DNA of 64,000 bases. Source: Ananas comosus. Its lineage: Eukaryota > Streptophyta > Magnoliopsida > Poales > Bromeliaceae. The DNA lies in assembly GCF_001540865.1 (NCBI RefSeq), contig NC_033632.1, positions 10,412,334 through 10,476,333 on the forward strand, in the 5' to 3' direction. This document shows positions 10,701 through 22,436 of the stretch, one piece after another; the first letter of the stretch is position 1; each line of letters opens with the position of its first letter. The notes beneath the pieces were generated by a model that was not told the DNA's origin, did no database searches, and saw only the letters and a program-made list of their open reading frames with translations. A program made the position numbers and the translations under genes.

Positions 10701-11500
10701 TTATACTTCAAACAGTCCCTTTTCAAATGCCCTTTTTTTTTTATAGAAGTAGCATTGATCTTTCTTGTTAAAATTCTTTATTGGCAACTGAACTGACTTC
10801 TTGTAATTGGAGGCACCCTTCCTCTTTTCCTTTTTGCGCTGAGCCACCAAATTAACAGATTCTATTATAATTTTCGGCTTTTGCTGCTTAAGTTTGTTCT
10901 CTTCTTGAACACACATGATCAATAATTCATTTATTGACCATTCATCTTTATGTCTGTTTTAGAAGATCTTAAAAGAGTTAAACTCAGATGGCAATGAGTT
11001 TAGAATTAAATGGGTTAAGAAAGTGTCGGATATCTCAACTTTTAAAGCCTTTAGTTGAGCCGCTATATTTCGCATCTCCATGATATGCTTGCGCACACTC
11101 TTGGCTCGATTGTACTTGATGTCCGAAAGTCGCTTTATTAGTGTGCTCGCCAAAGCTTTATCGGAGCTGATAAAATGCTCCTCAATAGTGTTTAGGTAAT
11201 CCTTGACTTCATCACATTCTGAAATCGATTCACTTATGCTTTTTGATATACTAGACTTTATGAGTATCAAGTTTAAGCGGTTAAATCGCTCCCACTTTTT
11301 CTACGCGGATTCCTGTTGTAGAGTCATTGGCCCCACTACCTTAGGCGGTTAGTCAAGGCGCAGAGCCAAGTCTAAATCCATATAGTTCAATGTAAAAAAA
11401 TAAATTTCTTTCCAATCAGAATAATTTTTCCCAATAAGTATAGGGATACGAGAAACAACATTAAGAAATGTAGTAGAGGAAGAAGTTGCAAAAATAAAAA
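10701..11500 (-). pseudogene. Copia gag with degenerate zinc knuckle
   Basis: The minus strand at about 11390-11470 gives RIPILIGKNYSDWKE then MDLDLALR, the gag N-terminus. 10959-11270 gives the UBN2-like body (EVKDYLNTIEEHF, LIKRLSDIKYN, LILNSLPSEFNSF). 10701-10922 gives a basic segment and a decayed knuckle, CYFYKKKRAFEKGLF, where the CCHC cysteines and histidine are partly lost. A frame break separates the parts and the initiator ATG seems mutated. Confidence 0.8.
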
Positions 11501-12137
11501 AAATATTAAATTTTATCGCCTACTATAAGATAATAATCTTTAGATTAGATAAATTCTACCTTCCTGTGGATAGAGGCACTACACGCATATAATTTATCTA
11601 TTTTAATAATAAGACCAGTATAAAACTAATTTCTAAATAATAAGATTTCTGTACCTGTGGGTATAAGAAAACTCACTATCTAGAAATTCAATCCACTATC
11701 TTATTCTAGTCAAAATTTAGAAAATTATTTTCTTTAACTATAATAAATAGTCAAACTTTAATTCAATATAAATAAATCTTTATATATTCTTCCTTATCTA
11801 TAAGATGTTGTGGCTACTCTAAGTATATTGAAAAATACAAATAACCTTATTTGACGTTGAATGACTATTTGAAAATAAATTGAGAATCTATATGAATTTT
11901 TGGATTAACTTTAATTCAATATCATCTTACAAAAATATCATAAATGATCATACATCATGACTAGGATGCTGTGGCTATTCTTAAATATAGTTAATCTCAC
12001 ATTAATCTTTATATGATTTTGAATGATAAAAAATTTCATATTATTATAAAACATTATACATAATTTTAATTTATAGACTTCTTCGAGAATGAGTCACGCT
12101 TATAAAGAAAATTATAAATCAAAATTATATATATATN
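11501..12137. other. AT-rich leader region of the copia element
   Basis: No gene seen. Contains loose repeats of TAATAATAAG and CTATCTAGAAATTC-type text. It ends at a single N (12137). Confidence 0.4.
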
Positions 12138-12394
12138 AGAATTATGCTACAATACTATCAATAGTATCAAGCCCTTGGTACTATTGAGTTTTCGGCCGTT
12201 GGATGAATAGATGTGCAGTTAGGATGATAGTGATTCCTGGTTAAATTGATAGTGGTCCCTTAGGGTTGAGTGGGTGGTTGGTTTAATAGTATAATCTAAC
12301 GGATGGAAATGATCAAAGGGTAGATCTAACGGTAGAAAACTTAATAGTACCAAGGGTTTGGTACTATCGATAGTATAGTAGCCGGACTCTATAT
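12138..12394. repeat. MITE family C, copy 1
   Basis: Ends ATGCTACAATACTATCAATAG and CTATCGATAGTATAGTAGCC are inverted. The inner words CCAAGCCCTTGGTACTATT and ATCTAACGG recur in copies at 12414, 16319, 28004, 40331, 44236 and 56401. It lies in a TATATA context, so target duplications cannot be judged. Confidence 0.7.
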
Positions 12395-12413
12395 ATATAT
12401 ATATATATATATA

Positions 12414-12641
12414 AAACTAAACTCGAATACTATCAATAGCACCAAGTTATTGGTGCTATTAGTTTTTTAGCCATTGGATTGAAAAATGTGTGGTTATGAT
12501 GATGTGGGCCTCTAGGGTTGAGTGGGTAGTTGGTTGAATAATATAATCTAACGGGTAAAAATAATCAAAGGGTTAAATCTAACGGTGGAAAATTCAATAG
12601 CACCAAACCTTTGGTGCTAGTATCCCAGCCGGATTCTATAT
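12414..12641. repeat. MITE family C, copy 2
   Basis: Same family and orientation as the copy just before it, separated by a (TA)n tract: a tandem pair in TA-rich DNA. Confidence 0.7.
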
Positions 12642-12721
12642 ATATATTCATTAAAATAAATAAATAAATAAATAAAATTTTTTTTTTGTTGATTTGATGG
12701 TCATCAAAGGCAGCCTTCGAG

Positions 12722-12914
12722 GAGGAATTCTACACTGTCACACCTGCACCACGTCATCAATAACAAGCTAATCATATTCCTTCTTTTCAAACAAAAGTAT
12801 AATAAAAATATTTTTTTACAGCCATGATGGGACATATATTCTTAAAAAAAAAATTAATTTGATTGATTTGTTACGCCACGTTACTAATATATCCGTTGCA
12901 TTCTAGAATTTTTC
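12722..12914. mobile_element. Short MULE-like MITE (family F5), copy 1
   Basis: 193 bp starting GAGGAATTCTACACTGTC and ending CATTCTAGAATTTTTC, nearly the same as 48568-48757. Flanks GCCTTCGAG and GCCTTCAAA agree in 7 of 9 bases. Confidence 0.65.
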
Positions 12915-13227
12915 GCCTTCAAAAGGCTCCCTTGTACGGCCTAATGAAGGCTTCATTAATGCAGCCCGCCGACCCCAACCTTTTATTTTTTATTTTTTTT
13001 GGGTTTGTCCGTACTTTAAAGGAGGCCTAATTATGCCGTTAATTGGCCTCGCCTAACGCGGCCGAGACGGCAGCGCAATTTCGCCAAACGGCGATCTCGA
13101 TTGCCCTCGAGTGTCACCGTTAACACAAATCGACCAACAAATTTATTTATTTATTTACTTAATAAAAAGAAAATAAAAAGAAATTCAGAAGGAAACGAAA
13201 ATTCGACAAAAGATGCTTCTCTGATAT
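12915..13227. other. Spacer with a GC-richer part
   Basis: 12950-13130 is GC-richer (AACGCGGCCGAGACGGCAGC) and looks low-copy within this window. No frame or family recognised. Confidence 0.35.
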
Positions 13228-13500
13228 TACATGCTGATCTTCTGCAATGATTTTGATTTCTACACCGATGTGTAGGTGGCGATTTTACTCGTTGTTCGTC
13301 CTCATTTGCGATCTGTAAGAAAACGAAATGTTTCGAGTATAATTTTCTTATCCCCAGAGATGGAGCGGTTACAGAAAATTAGATTAGAGTTAGACTGGGA
13401 CTCCAGTATGTTACATATTTATATATAATTTAATATGTAAGGATATGAAATCACGTCTGTCTATCAAGAACATATTCAGATACATCATAACCATTAAGTC
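13228..13500 (-). repeat. Diverged 5' LTR remnant of the copia element
   Basis: It matches 5335-5610 along most of its length (for example ATGATTTTGATTTCT, AGACTGGGACTCC, GTTACATATTTATATATAA) but is cut before the LTR start near 13500. It is more diverged from the 3' LTR than expected for a young element. Confidence 0.6.
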
Positions 13501-13552
13501 TTTTGCCACTCGCGCTAGGGGACGGTCGGTGAATGTACTTTGGTGCATGCAT

Positions 13553-13779
13553 GTACTTGATTGTTAAAACCTCTTTGGTGCGTCTTTAGGCAAAAAGATC
13601 AATGAAGAAGAGAATATATGCATCAAATTTGTGCAGGGAAGTAGAACCAGTCAAAAGATTAAAAAGCTAGCATGTTTTAAGCTTAGTGCTTTTCAAAACT
13701 TACGGCCTAGCTACTTAGGTGGCTTGGGTTAGGGTTTCCAAATGCTCCGTGTTTTCTTTAGCATAATGCATTTTGTTCC
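13553..13779. repeat. Arm 1 of a long inverted repeat
   Basis: Matches the reverse complement of 14831-15056, with shared runs such as TTTAGGCAAAAAGATCAATG and GGCTTGGGTTAGGGTTTCC. The arms are about 227 bp and 1.05 kb apart. Confidence 0.75.
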
Positions 13780-14034
13780 TATTTTTTACTTTTTCTCTCC
13801 TTGACAGGGTTGTTTGCCAGATCCACTCATTAGTAGATGCAATTTATAATGCATCTATAATATATGGCTCCAAACATGAGTCTAATTCTAATTCAACTAG
13901 AGTTAGACTTTCACTTGTAATCCATAAAGGTCAAATTAAATCTAAATTATGTCTATTCTAATTAGATTAGAATTTAACTTCAATTTAGATAACTACGTAC
14001 AAATTTAAACCGAATATAATAACTCACATGCACA

Positions 14035-14076
<42 letters not shown>

Positions 14077-14399
14077 TTCGCTCTCTCTAGTCCTGAGTAG
14101 TAGTAGTCACCCCTGCCCCAACGCACCCTCCTTCCCTGTCGTCTTCAAATCCTATCGTACCCTTATTGCTGTCACCGTCTACGTTCATGCCTTCCGTCAT
14201 AGTCTCATCTCAACAATCTGTGCCATATCCAAGCATGCGTTGGTAGGGGTGGAGCCGTCCACCTCTATACCCTCCGCCGCAGTCTCACTTCAACGATTTG
14301 TACCATCCCCGAGCCTATATTAGCAGAGTTGTGGGTGAGGTAAGAGAGAGAAGAACAACATCGACATGGGGGCGGTAGAGGAGAAGGAGAAGTGGGAGG
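13780..14399. other. Inverted-repeat interior, first part
   Basis: Contains a (CT)n microsatellite at 14037-14072 and a moderately GC-rich part at 14095-14340. No gene recognised. Confidence 0.4.
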
Positions 14400-14617
14400 A
14401 AGCTGGGGAAGAAAAAGATGAGGAAACCACGAGAAGGAAGGAGTAGAATCAAGAGAAGAAAGACGAACGTGAGAAAAAAAGAGAGAGAGAAAGAGTAATA
14501 AAAGTACTTTCTTCAGTATTTTAAAAATTAACATAATCTGTAGAGTCCAAAATAATAATTTATTTTTATAAAAATACAAAACCGGTGAATTTTTTATGCA
14601 AATTTGCTAAAGAAAGC
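14400..14617. repeat. Decayed right end of a MULE-F1 foldback
   Basis: The order GAGAGAAAGAGTAATAAAAG, then CTTTCTTCAGTATTTT, then GTGAATTTTTTATGCAAATT follows the right TIR of the intact F1 copies (for example 61830-61962) with many changes. No left end found. Confidence 0.45.
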
Positions 14618-14719
14618 AAAGAAAAACACTTTAAGAATCCATTACAAAATGGCCTATGCTTGATTACAGCAATAAAGCATTAACAAAAGTTGGCAAATAA
14701 ATAGCCGATGCCTAGAGAA

Positions 14720-14722
<3 letters not shown>

Positions 14723-14754
<32 letters not shown>
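14723..14754. repeat. (GA)n microsatellite
   Basis: Uninterrupted GA dinucleotides. Confidence 0.95.
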
Positions 14755-14756
<2 letters not shown>

Positions 14757-14830
14757 CCTCACTATGATCTTATCTCCTAATGAGTGGATGTGGGAAATCA
14801 CCATGCTTAGGAGATAAAGTTAAAAATGGG

Positions 14831-15056
14831 GACAAAATTCATTATGCTAAAGACAAAGTGGAGCATTTGGAAACCCTAACCCAAGCCACTTAACCAGCCA
14901 ATAAGTTTTGAAAAGCACTGAGCTCAAACATGCTAGCCTTTTCACAGCTTTTGACTGGTTCAACTTCACCTGCTCAAATTTGATCCATATATTCTCTTCT
15001 CCATTGATCTTTTTGCCTAAAGATGCACCAAAAAGCCTATTTAGCAATCAAGTTCA
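14831..15056. repeat. Arm 2 of the long inverted repeat
   Basis: Inverted copy of 13553-13779. On the minus strand it keeps an open frame (FGASLGKKINGEENIW, then LVKWLGLGFPNAPL), but the other arm does not preserve it well, so coding is not claimed. Confidence 0.75.
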
Positions 15057-16230
15057 CTCTTTTCCATTTAGCGAATCTAAATTCAAGATAAGCATCAAAG
15101 TGTCTGTATGACCTGACGTCTAAAATAATTTTGCTATTTCAGAAAAAAGTAGCTGTATTTGGCAAAACAAAATTATAGTCTGGACGCAGTAGTGCAGAGA
15201 TGTGAAATGCAAATTTCACAACAATTTTAATGCAACAACTCGGGACTGTTTTTTCAAATAGCTTTTACGTACCCAATTAAGCAATAATTTTGCAGAATAT
15301 CTAATTATACTAAATAGTCTCTAAAATTTATAGATTCGTTCAAGTTGATCACCGTCAACACGCATTCTAAAGTCCTTTCTTGTTCATGTTTTCGAACATT
15401 TTCGTATTGATAATTTGTTGGATAATTTATATATATTACTTATCCTCAAAGTATATAGTTAGTTGCACTTTATCATTCCACTCTGATCTAGATAAGTTGC
15501 ATTCAAATTGCGCAGGTAATTTTTCCACTTAAGATTATAAAATTATAAGAAATCGAGTGGAAAAGAAGATGGTTTGGCTGGATTATGCTTACTCGGCTAT
15601 ATTTCCAGTGACGAGAGAATATCAAGCGATTTAAATTTCTATGCATGGGACCTGAATAATAGAATATGGTGATGGGCCACGAACAAATACGTTCTATATA
15701 CTTGTTATGGTATATAGAGATCCCCACAAAAAGTAAAATAGAAAAGACAAAAGAGGAAGAAGACAAATCAAAGAATCTGGTACGTTGTCATGGAAGCAAA
15801 ATAAAATAACTTTATTAAAAAAAATAACTCATCACCATATGCAACCTTCGGCGAGCGCTAATTAATTATGGCGACTCCCAGCTTCATTAACCAAAATAAT
15901 CCGGCCTACCTATTTATAACTAATCACATAGAATCCTACTCTAATTCGATTTCATCTTAATCACAATTTAAATAATAACCGAATATATTTTAACTATAAC
16001 CAAATATAATAATAGATGAGATCAAATAATCTAATCCTAATCTTATTAGCATTATCTTTAACAATTATAACCAATAATTTAAAAATTGAGTAGAACAGTG
16101 ACTTGAAAATGTTATTAGATCGAAGATTACTGATTTAACCACTAGTTGAAACTAATGGATCAACCAGAACCAGTGACGTCAACATGATACCATAAATATT
16201 TAACTATTTTTTTAGTTTTAATATATATAT
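15057..16230. other. AT-rich intergenic DNA
   Basis: I see no gene, TIR or LTR structure here. Single N at 16233 follows a TA tract. Confidence 0.4.
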
Positions 16231-16233
16231 ATN

Positions 16234-16548
16234 CCGCACATCACTTAATCCAATGGCCAAAAACTTGGTAGCACCAATGACTTGGTGCTATTAATAGCAT
16301 AGTAGCCTAGTTCTATCTATATGAGTCCGGCTGCTATGCTATCAATAGCACCAAGTAGTTGGTGCTATCAAGTTTTCTGCCGTTAGATTAACCCCTTTGA
16401 TTATTTTTACCCGTTAGATCATACCATTCAACCAACCACCCACTCAACCCAAGGGGGCCCACATCATCCTAACCGCACATCTATTAATCCAAAGGCTTAA
16501 AAACTTGCAAACACCAATGACTTGGTACTGTTAAAAGCATAGGAGCTC

Positions 16549-16556
<8 letters not shown>
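16234..16556. repeat. MITE family C: a half copy and a full copy
   Basis: 16234-16318 is a right half (CACCAATGACTTGGTGCTATT). 16319-16556 is a fuller copy with GTCCGGCTGCTATGCTATC at its left. The break before the half copy coincides with the N at 16233. Confidence 0.6.

Positions 16557-16629
<73 letters not shown>
16553..16629. repeat. (CT)n(TA)n compound microsatellite
   Basis: A CT run to about 16590, then TA to 16629. Confidence 0.95.
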
Positions 16630-16634
<5 letters not shown>

Positions 16635-17249
16635 AGCATTATATTTAATTATAAAATATTAATTTCTAAACCGAATTAACTGAATATAAGTTTTTAAGGA
16701 GTTTTACTTTGATGTGGTCGGACTGGTACGTCAAACCGATTAGATGCATATAGGGTGTGTGCTGAGCTGGTCGTCTTGAGATAGTTGAGTTGTTTTGTGT
16801 TAGACAGTAAATAGAGATATGTACGTAGGTGTATATGAGTCGTGTTGAGCAGAGGCCTGAGAATTATATGAGTATTGGGAAGAGACTTGATCACATTATG
16901 TGCCAAGTAATGGCCCAAGGGTTTGATTGCTTAATATGGAGGACTCGGGATAGAGACTCGCATATGTATATGAGGATATGCAAGCCAAAGGAATAATCCT
17001 CTGTTTATCAGTTACATAGTAGTTACCTTATAGAGGTCTTGGTTTGTGAAGTGGAGATATAAGCGAGGACGTGCATGAGCCGATGTATGCTGAGTTTAGT
17101 AGGCCGAGACTCGACCTAAAGTTGTCAAGTGCGACAGAATTATATCTGGCCCTAACATCTATTTATACGCCTGGATGATTGGATACGAGTAAGGTGCCGA
17201 GAGGCCAACGTACATCGTGTGGGGATACTAAACTGGGCTATACTCTACG
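16630..17249. other. Unrecognised DNA of moderate GC
   Basis: Less AT-rich than neighbours, with stops in all frames. It could be an old retroelement, but no domain can be read. Confidence 0.3.
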
Positions 17250-17650
17250 CCTCCGTTTGGTTCGGAGTTAAGAAAAAAGTAGCTATTCCAGAGATAGGGT
17301 TAAGTTCAGGGTTAAAGTAGGGTTAAAATTTTTTTGTGTTTGGTTGGGGGTTGGAGTTAGTCTAGAATAATAAAAAATAGTGTTTGGTTGGAGTAGGTGG
17401 GATAAGAAGATAATGATTGATAAAGAAGGATAATGATTGGTTGAAGTATGTGTGATAAGAAAGATAGTGGATTATTATGAATAGAACATAGTGTTTGGTT
17501 GGAGTTTGGTGGGGTTAGATGGAGTTAGCTAACCCGGGATAATTTATTTGAGGTGGGGTTAGTTAACCCCATCTATTTTTTGGGTGTTTGGAAATAAAAT
17601 GGGGGTTAAGGGGTTATTCCACCCCTTAACCCCCAACCAAACAAGGGCTA
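17250..17650. repeat. Candidate Harbinger-like MITE
   Basis: Left CCTCCGTTTGGTTCGGAG and right AACCCCCAACCAAACAAGGG are rough inverted repeats; GTGTTTGGTTGG recurs inside. Flanking CTA on both sides is possible but not clear. Confidence 0.45.
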
Positions 17651-18660
17651 CGAGTTATCAGTTGGAATGATCGATGAACACCAAAATAACCGGGTGCATG
17701 TGTGACTAGAGAGGTGCGACCGAGATAGTATCAATAAAGATAAATAATGTATCCTGACTTAGAAAAACGAGTGAAAGTGGGCTATCCTAACTATGAAATA
17801 GTGAAAGATGACTTGTCCAGACTGGAAAAGCAGTAAATTAATGGAGATTTTCGTGGACTGTGCTACAATGAAAGGAGATACTCCTGACGACACTAATAAC
17901 CAGAGGTGGGAAATACATTATGGCAAGCTATTCAAATGACACGTCGGTGTTCGGAGGTAAGTTTTGACCCCCCAACTTTTCAGGAGGTCATCCATTTTAA
18001 GACTACTTTCGTCTTAACACGCTTAACTTTCTTAATCTTTTAGATCTAACCACCATTCAAAATATTTAAACTGGATTAAGAGTTTTAACTATATTATATT
18101 TTATATATAGAACTATCTGGAATCTCATATAAGTGGTACGGATGCAGCGATGGCATGTTGCTTAGTTGTGACTAACGCACGGGAGGCGCCGAGATACTGC
18201 ATACATAGTCGGGTGTATATATAGTATGACTCATTGAAAGCAGTTCCATGAGTATCTTGGTATAGACGTGATTGATTATATGTGCATTGCTCTTTAAGAT
18301 TGTATTCTAATCACCTTAAACATATATATATCCAGTTGCTTAATTTGCAAGAGTAGGTATGTATATATATAGTACACTCTCAGCTGTTCATATTGCAGTA
18401 CGTGTTGCCTATTTTATGGTTGCATGCAGCGTGCATGGATATATAGGATCTCCGGTTGTGCTGCTCTGATCTATCCCCCGAGTGTTAGCGAGTTTATTAG
18501 TTTCCTAAAAGCCTTATATTTTTATCAGGTTCAAATCTAAATTTTAGACTCGAATCATGTAGAGGTGCAGCGATCACGACTTGAAAAGAGGAGGTTTAAT
18601 TAATTGGATTGTAACATTAACTGATAAAATTATTTTTCATGACCAGTACATGTACCCTTA
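17651..18660. other. Unrecognised intergenic DNA
   Basis: No gene or clear repeat structure recognised. Confidence 0.3.
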
Positions 18661-18664
18661 TGCN

Positions 18665-18719
<55 letters not shown>
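18665..18719. repeat. (TC)n microsatellite after an N
   Basis: About 27 TC units directly after the N at 18664. Confidence 0.95.
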
Positions 18720-18724
<5 letters not shown>

Positions 18725-18777
18725 GTCTTTCGCTGCATCCCAACTGTCGATGTCGCTGGTGCACCACTATTGTTGAT

Positions 18778-19360
18778 TAGGGCTGGCAAATCAGCGAGCT
18801 GGCTCGTGATCGGCTCGCGTTCGGCTTGATATTTGGTTCACTCGAGCTCGTCTCGAAATTAAATGATTCGAGTTTGAATAGAAAAACACTCGAAATTTAT
18901 TTCAAGCCGACCTTGTGTATTATTAGGCTCGCTCAAACTAGCCTCGAAAGCTCGAATATGTGTATGTATATATATTATTATATATATTAATTATATATAA
19001 TAATATATATTATGTATTTTAATTATATACATATATATTAATTAGTTTAGGTTATTAGGCATATTTGCTGGCCCACAAAACCTACTCTAATTACTCTCTC
19101 TTTCTTTCACTTGCTTGCATAGTCGTTTTTCATAAATATTTTTTTTAATATTATAATACTGTATTTTATAAATTTATTTTGTATGTTGAACTATTAGATA
19201 ATTTTTTTGTTTCAAATTTTAGATAATATTTTATAAAAGTTAAACTATATATAGATTGTATGATATTAAGAATTTCAAGCAGCTCGTTTAGGACTCGAGC
19301 TCGCTCGACTCGAAATTAGACTCGCTCGAGCTGTCAGACTCAGCTCGTTTTCACCACCTA
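18778..19360. mobile_element. hAT-like non-autonomous element
   Basis: Begins TAGGGCTGGCAAATCAGCGA and ends TCACCACCTA, with exact 8-bp duplication TTGTTGAT at 18770-18777 and 19361-19368. Subterminal parts are rich in CTCGAGC words on both sides. No transposase frame. Confidence 0.8.
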
Positions 19361-19489
19361 TTGTTGATTACATTATCGCCACTACCATTGTTGTTGATGT
19401 CTCGATTAACATCAAAACCCTGGACCATCACCTAACAGTACAGCACCGCACCACCCATTGTCCCTATTTCATAGTGCCGTTGCTGTTGA

Positions 19490-19680
19490 AGTAAATCTAC
19501 TATCTCATATACTTGTATTATATCATCAGTAACAAGTCAATCAAATTTTTCTGTTTGAGAGAAAAGTACAACAAAAATATTTTTCTATTAATCATAATAG
19601 AACATATTAACCCAAGGGGAACAATTTTATTGATTGGGGATGTCACGTCAGCAATATATCCTATACATTCTAGATTTTTT
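19490..19680. repeat. Diverged F5 MITE
   Basis: Shares with 12722-12914 the order TCATCA(G)TAACAAG, then AAGTACAACAAAAATATTTTT, then CATTCTAGATTTTTTC, but with altered ends and no clean target duplication. Confidence 0.5.
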
Positions 19681-20460
19681 CTTGTTGCTGTCCCTGCGAC
19701 GAATAGATTTGGGATCTCAATGACCACGGATATCAGAAAATTTATCCGAATTGTACACAGCAAGTTTAACCAATACTAAACAGGTATTATTTTGATTATA
19801 TGTATATGAACAACAAAAATGGAATGAACTCGGATTTGGTTACAACTTTTGTCTCTGTCACAAATGAGCCCAAACCTAAACCCGAACTCAAAACTAAAGC
19901 CTTATAAAAACCTATTACATGTATGAAATATAATTTTAAGATATTTATCTTAACAATTAATATATATTGATAATTTAAGTTAATGTTTAGTATATTAAAT
20001 AGTTAGGTTCAGGTTTTTGGTTCCGGGTACAGATTTTTAGTTTTTTATTCAGATTCGATTTCGGGCTCGAATTTTCCTGATTTTTTTTTTACTGTAATTA
20101 CTCTGTTAACTCTGATTAAAATTGTCAGGTTAGCATCAAATACTGTTTGTAACAAAAACACCAAATCTTGCCACATGGCAATTTTTGTTTGATTTAACAA
20201 CACCTTCAACAGCGTGAGTTAATTTAAAATAAGGAATAAATGTTAGGGATCTGATTTTGCTATGAGATGATACATAGCATGGATAGTGGTATGGAACTGT
20301 TACAATATTCTTATCAAAGCTGTTGTTGTTGTTTTCTTTTCTTTTCTTTTTTTGATTTTTTTAATGGAGATTACAATGTTCTTGATGTTGGAAGTGATGG
20401 AAAGGTAGCTAGATTACACGTTTATCCCCCCTAGGGCAAGATTATAGCAAAAATTAGAAT
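19681..20460. other. AT-rich intergenic DNA
   Basis: Nothing recognised. Confidence 0.4.
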
Positions 20461-20470
20461 AAAACTTCAG

Positions 20471-20627
20471 TGGAGAGCTTCCCAACGATGCCTCGTTAGA
20501 AAGCCTCCGATCTGCTGCCATGTATTAATACCAATGGAGATTTTTTTCTACTAATGGAGATTTTTCCTAATACGTGGCAGCAGATCGGAGACTTCCTAAC
20601 GAGGCATCGTTGGAAAGCTTTCTACTG
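20471..20627. repeat. Hairpin-forming inverted repeat
   Basis: Arm 20471-20527 (with CCAACGATGCCTCGTTAGAA and CCGATCTGCTGCCA) pairs with arm 20569-20627 (TGGCAGCAGATCGG, then CTAACGAGGCATCGTTGG) with few mismatches and a loop of about 40 bases. An open frame across it is a by-product. Confidence 0.8.
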
Positions 20628-21340
20628 AAATTAGAAAAACTCTCCATTAATAGTTGTTGGGTATTTTTTAAGCTAAGAAAAGACTTAAACCACAGAAAAA
20701 AAGATTATAATTATTGGGTAAAAATAAAAGTGACAAGTGGCGATGGATTGAGGCTTCTTAAAAGGTGTCGTTGGGAAGCTCCCCACTTAATTGTTTTCGT
20801 GAAATTAAGAGCACTAAAGATGATTGTTCCGTTCCATTTTGATGCAATGGTTGCTTTTCCTTCTTTTTTTTTTTTCCCGTTCTTGGGTTGCTTGCACATG
20901 TATCCCTACAAAGTAATAAAATTGCATATTTATCTTTGAAGAGTTTTATTACCCTATATATTCCTACATAGAAATATATTTACACATTTTAAAGCTTTGA
21001 GTGTATTTGATGATTAAAAATTAGCAGGTATAAATCTACAATTTTAAATTTAGGTATAAATCTACAATTTTAAATTTTAGTTGGGTTACAGATAAAATTA
21101 CTTATTCCTTTCAACTTAGTATATTAGTGAAAACTTTGTCTAGATTCTTCTTAATTGGTAGCTAAGTTTCTTTAGGTTTGGATTCCTTAGTTTCAGATGC
21201 GAATTTAACCAACTACTAATTATTAGATTCTCTCTCTCTCTCTCTCTCACTCTCTTATACATGCTAGCAATCATCATTATCTTCTGCTGAGTCTAAATTA
21301 TTTGATTTTAATAGATTGTAATCTAACCTACAGTATATAT
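20628..21340. other. AT-rich intergenic DNA
   Basis: A third partial copy of the hairpin arm text (GTGTCGTTGGGAAGCTCCCC) lies near 20765-20790. Short TC run at 21230-21248. Confidence 0.4.
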
Positions 21341-21480
21341 ATATTCCTTCAGAATAAAATTGATTGTTTGGTTGTATGTAGTTATTGCTCTACAACAGGT
21401 CTAATTGTGCGCGAGTCCAAATCCATTATGCGAATTGCTGCATCACCATCCAATTGCAAAAAGAGTTTCAATTACTGTAA

Positions 21481-21945
21481 GGGGCTGTTTGGTTGCACGT
21501 AGTTACTGCTGTACTACAGTTGTAACTACATGTAAATACAAATTTAGTGTTTGGTTTGATGTATTTAACTTCAATTGCTGCAGTAGGAATTGCAGGGGGA
21601 GGCCCAACTACAGCAGTTCGAACTACGCCCAAATTAGCCACAGTTTCAACTACAACAGTTGGAGAGAGTAACTTTAAATAAAAGATATGCTTACTTTCTC
21701 AATATTTTTCAAACAAAAATTATTTTCTTTTTTTACATTGGAGGTAATCTCACCATCATATATATAAAATAATAAAATTTTAAAAATTATTTCTCAACTG
21801 CATGTAACCAAACAAATTATTTATACTTGCAGCGCTTTCTACTATATCAACCAAACATGATTTATATAGTTGTAACTGTTGTATTTTCAACTGCATGCAT
21901 CTCTAACTACACTATATTTATAATTACATCTAACCAAACGGTCCC
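21481..21945. mobile_element. Harbinger-like MITE, nested in a relative
   Basis: Begins GGGGCTGTTTGGTTGCACGT and ends TAACCAAACGGTCCC, flanked by TAA on both sides (21478-21480, 21946-21948). The text on either side (21350-21480 and 21949-22020) resembles the element's own interior, so it seems to sit inside an older copy. Confidence 0.7.
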
Positions 21946-22020
21946 TAAGTGGAGTTGTATCTGCATCAGCCATAGTTTCTACTTTAGCAGTTGGAACGAT
22001 TAACTTTACATGAAAAATTA

Positions 22021-22436
22021 ATTTACCTAATTAACCATCTTTTAAATTAAAATGGATAAGTTTGTTTAACAACTAAAATTCAGTTTGTTACAATTAGCAA
22101 TTTGTTGGGTTGATACGCATGCTAATACTGAAATTTAGTTTTCCAATGTTAGAGTGCTAGTTTTCCCCATTTAACCATGGTATTGTCTTCAAATCCACTA
22201 ACATTAAGGGTCTAAATCATCCACTCAAAACTTTTAACCTCAAATTGCGCCGAAGCATTGTTCTTACACTGTCTGATGTGGAACTATGAAAGTGTCACAA
22301 TTTTTAATTATTTATTTCACCTGTATTATAAAGAAAATCTATCTCACTGTTCACGCATGCTGTCACTTACTACGTACACTATCAATTTAAGAAGCGACAA
22401 ACTATTTATGTTGAGTTGCAAATTTTATTTTGTTTC
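22021..22436. other. AT-rich intergenic DNA
   Basis: Nothing recognised. Confidence 0.4.

Larger units (their letters stand above)
5304..13500 (-). mobile_element. Decayed Ty1/copia LTR retrotransposon with nested insertions
   Basis: In minus-strand order the window holds an LTR remnant (13228-13500), gag, zinc knuckle, protease, integrase, reverse transcriptase, RNase H, polypurine tract and 3' LTR (5304-5682). The order integrase before reverse transcriptase places it in Ty1/copia (Pseudoviridae-like). Stops and frame breaks in every domain show that it is inactive. A MULE-like element (7257-7989) and a solo LTR (9618-10218) interrupt it, and three MITEs lie between gag and the 5' LTR remnant, which makes the leader region unusually long. 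Confidence 0.8.

Noticed and set aside
5304..13500. Active retrotransposon
   Set aside because: YVDN in place of YVDD, stops in all domains, a damaged zinc knuckle, two insertions and a truncated LTR.
20574..20939. 121-codon frame on plus
   Set aside because: It starts at GTG inside the hairpin arm, ends in AT-rich DNA, and shows no motif or promoter.
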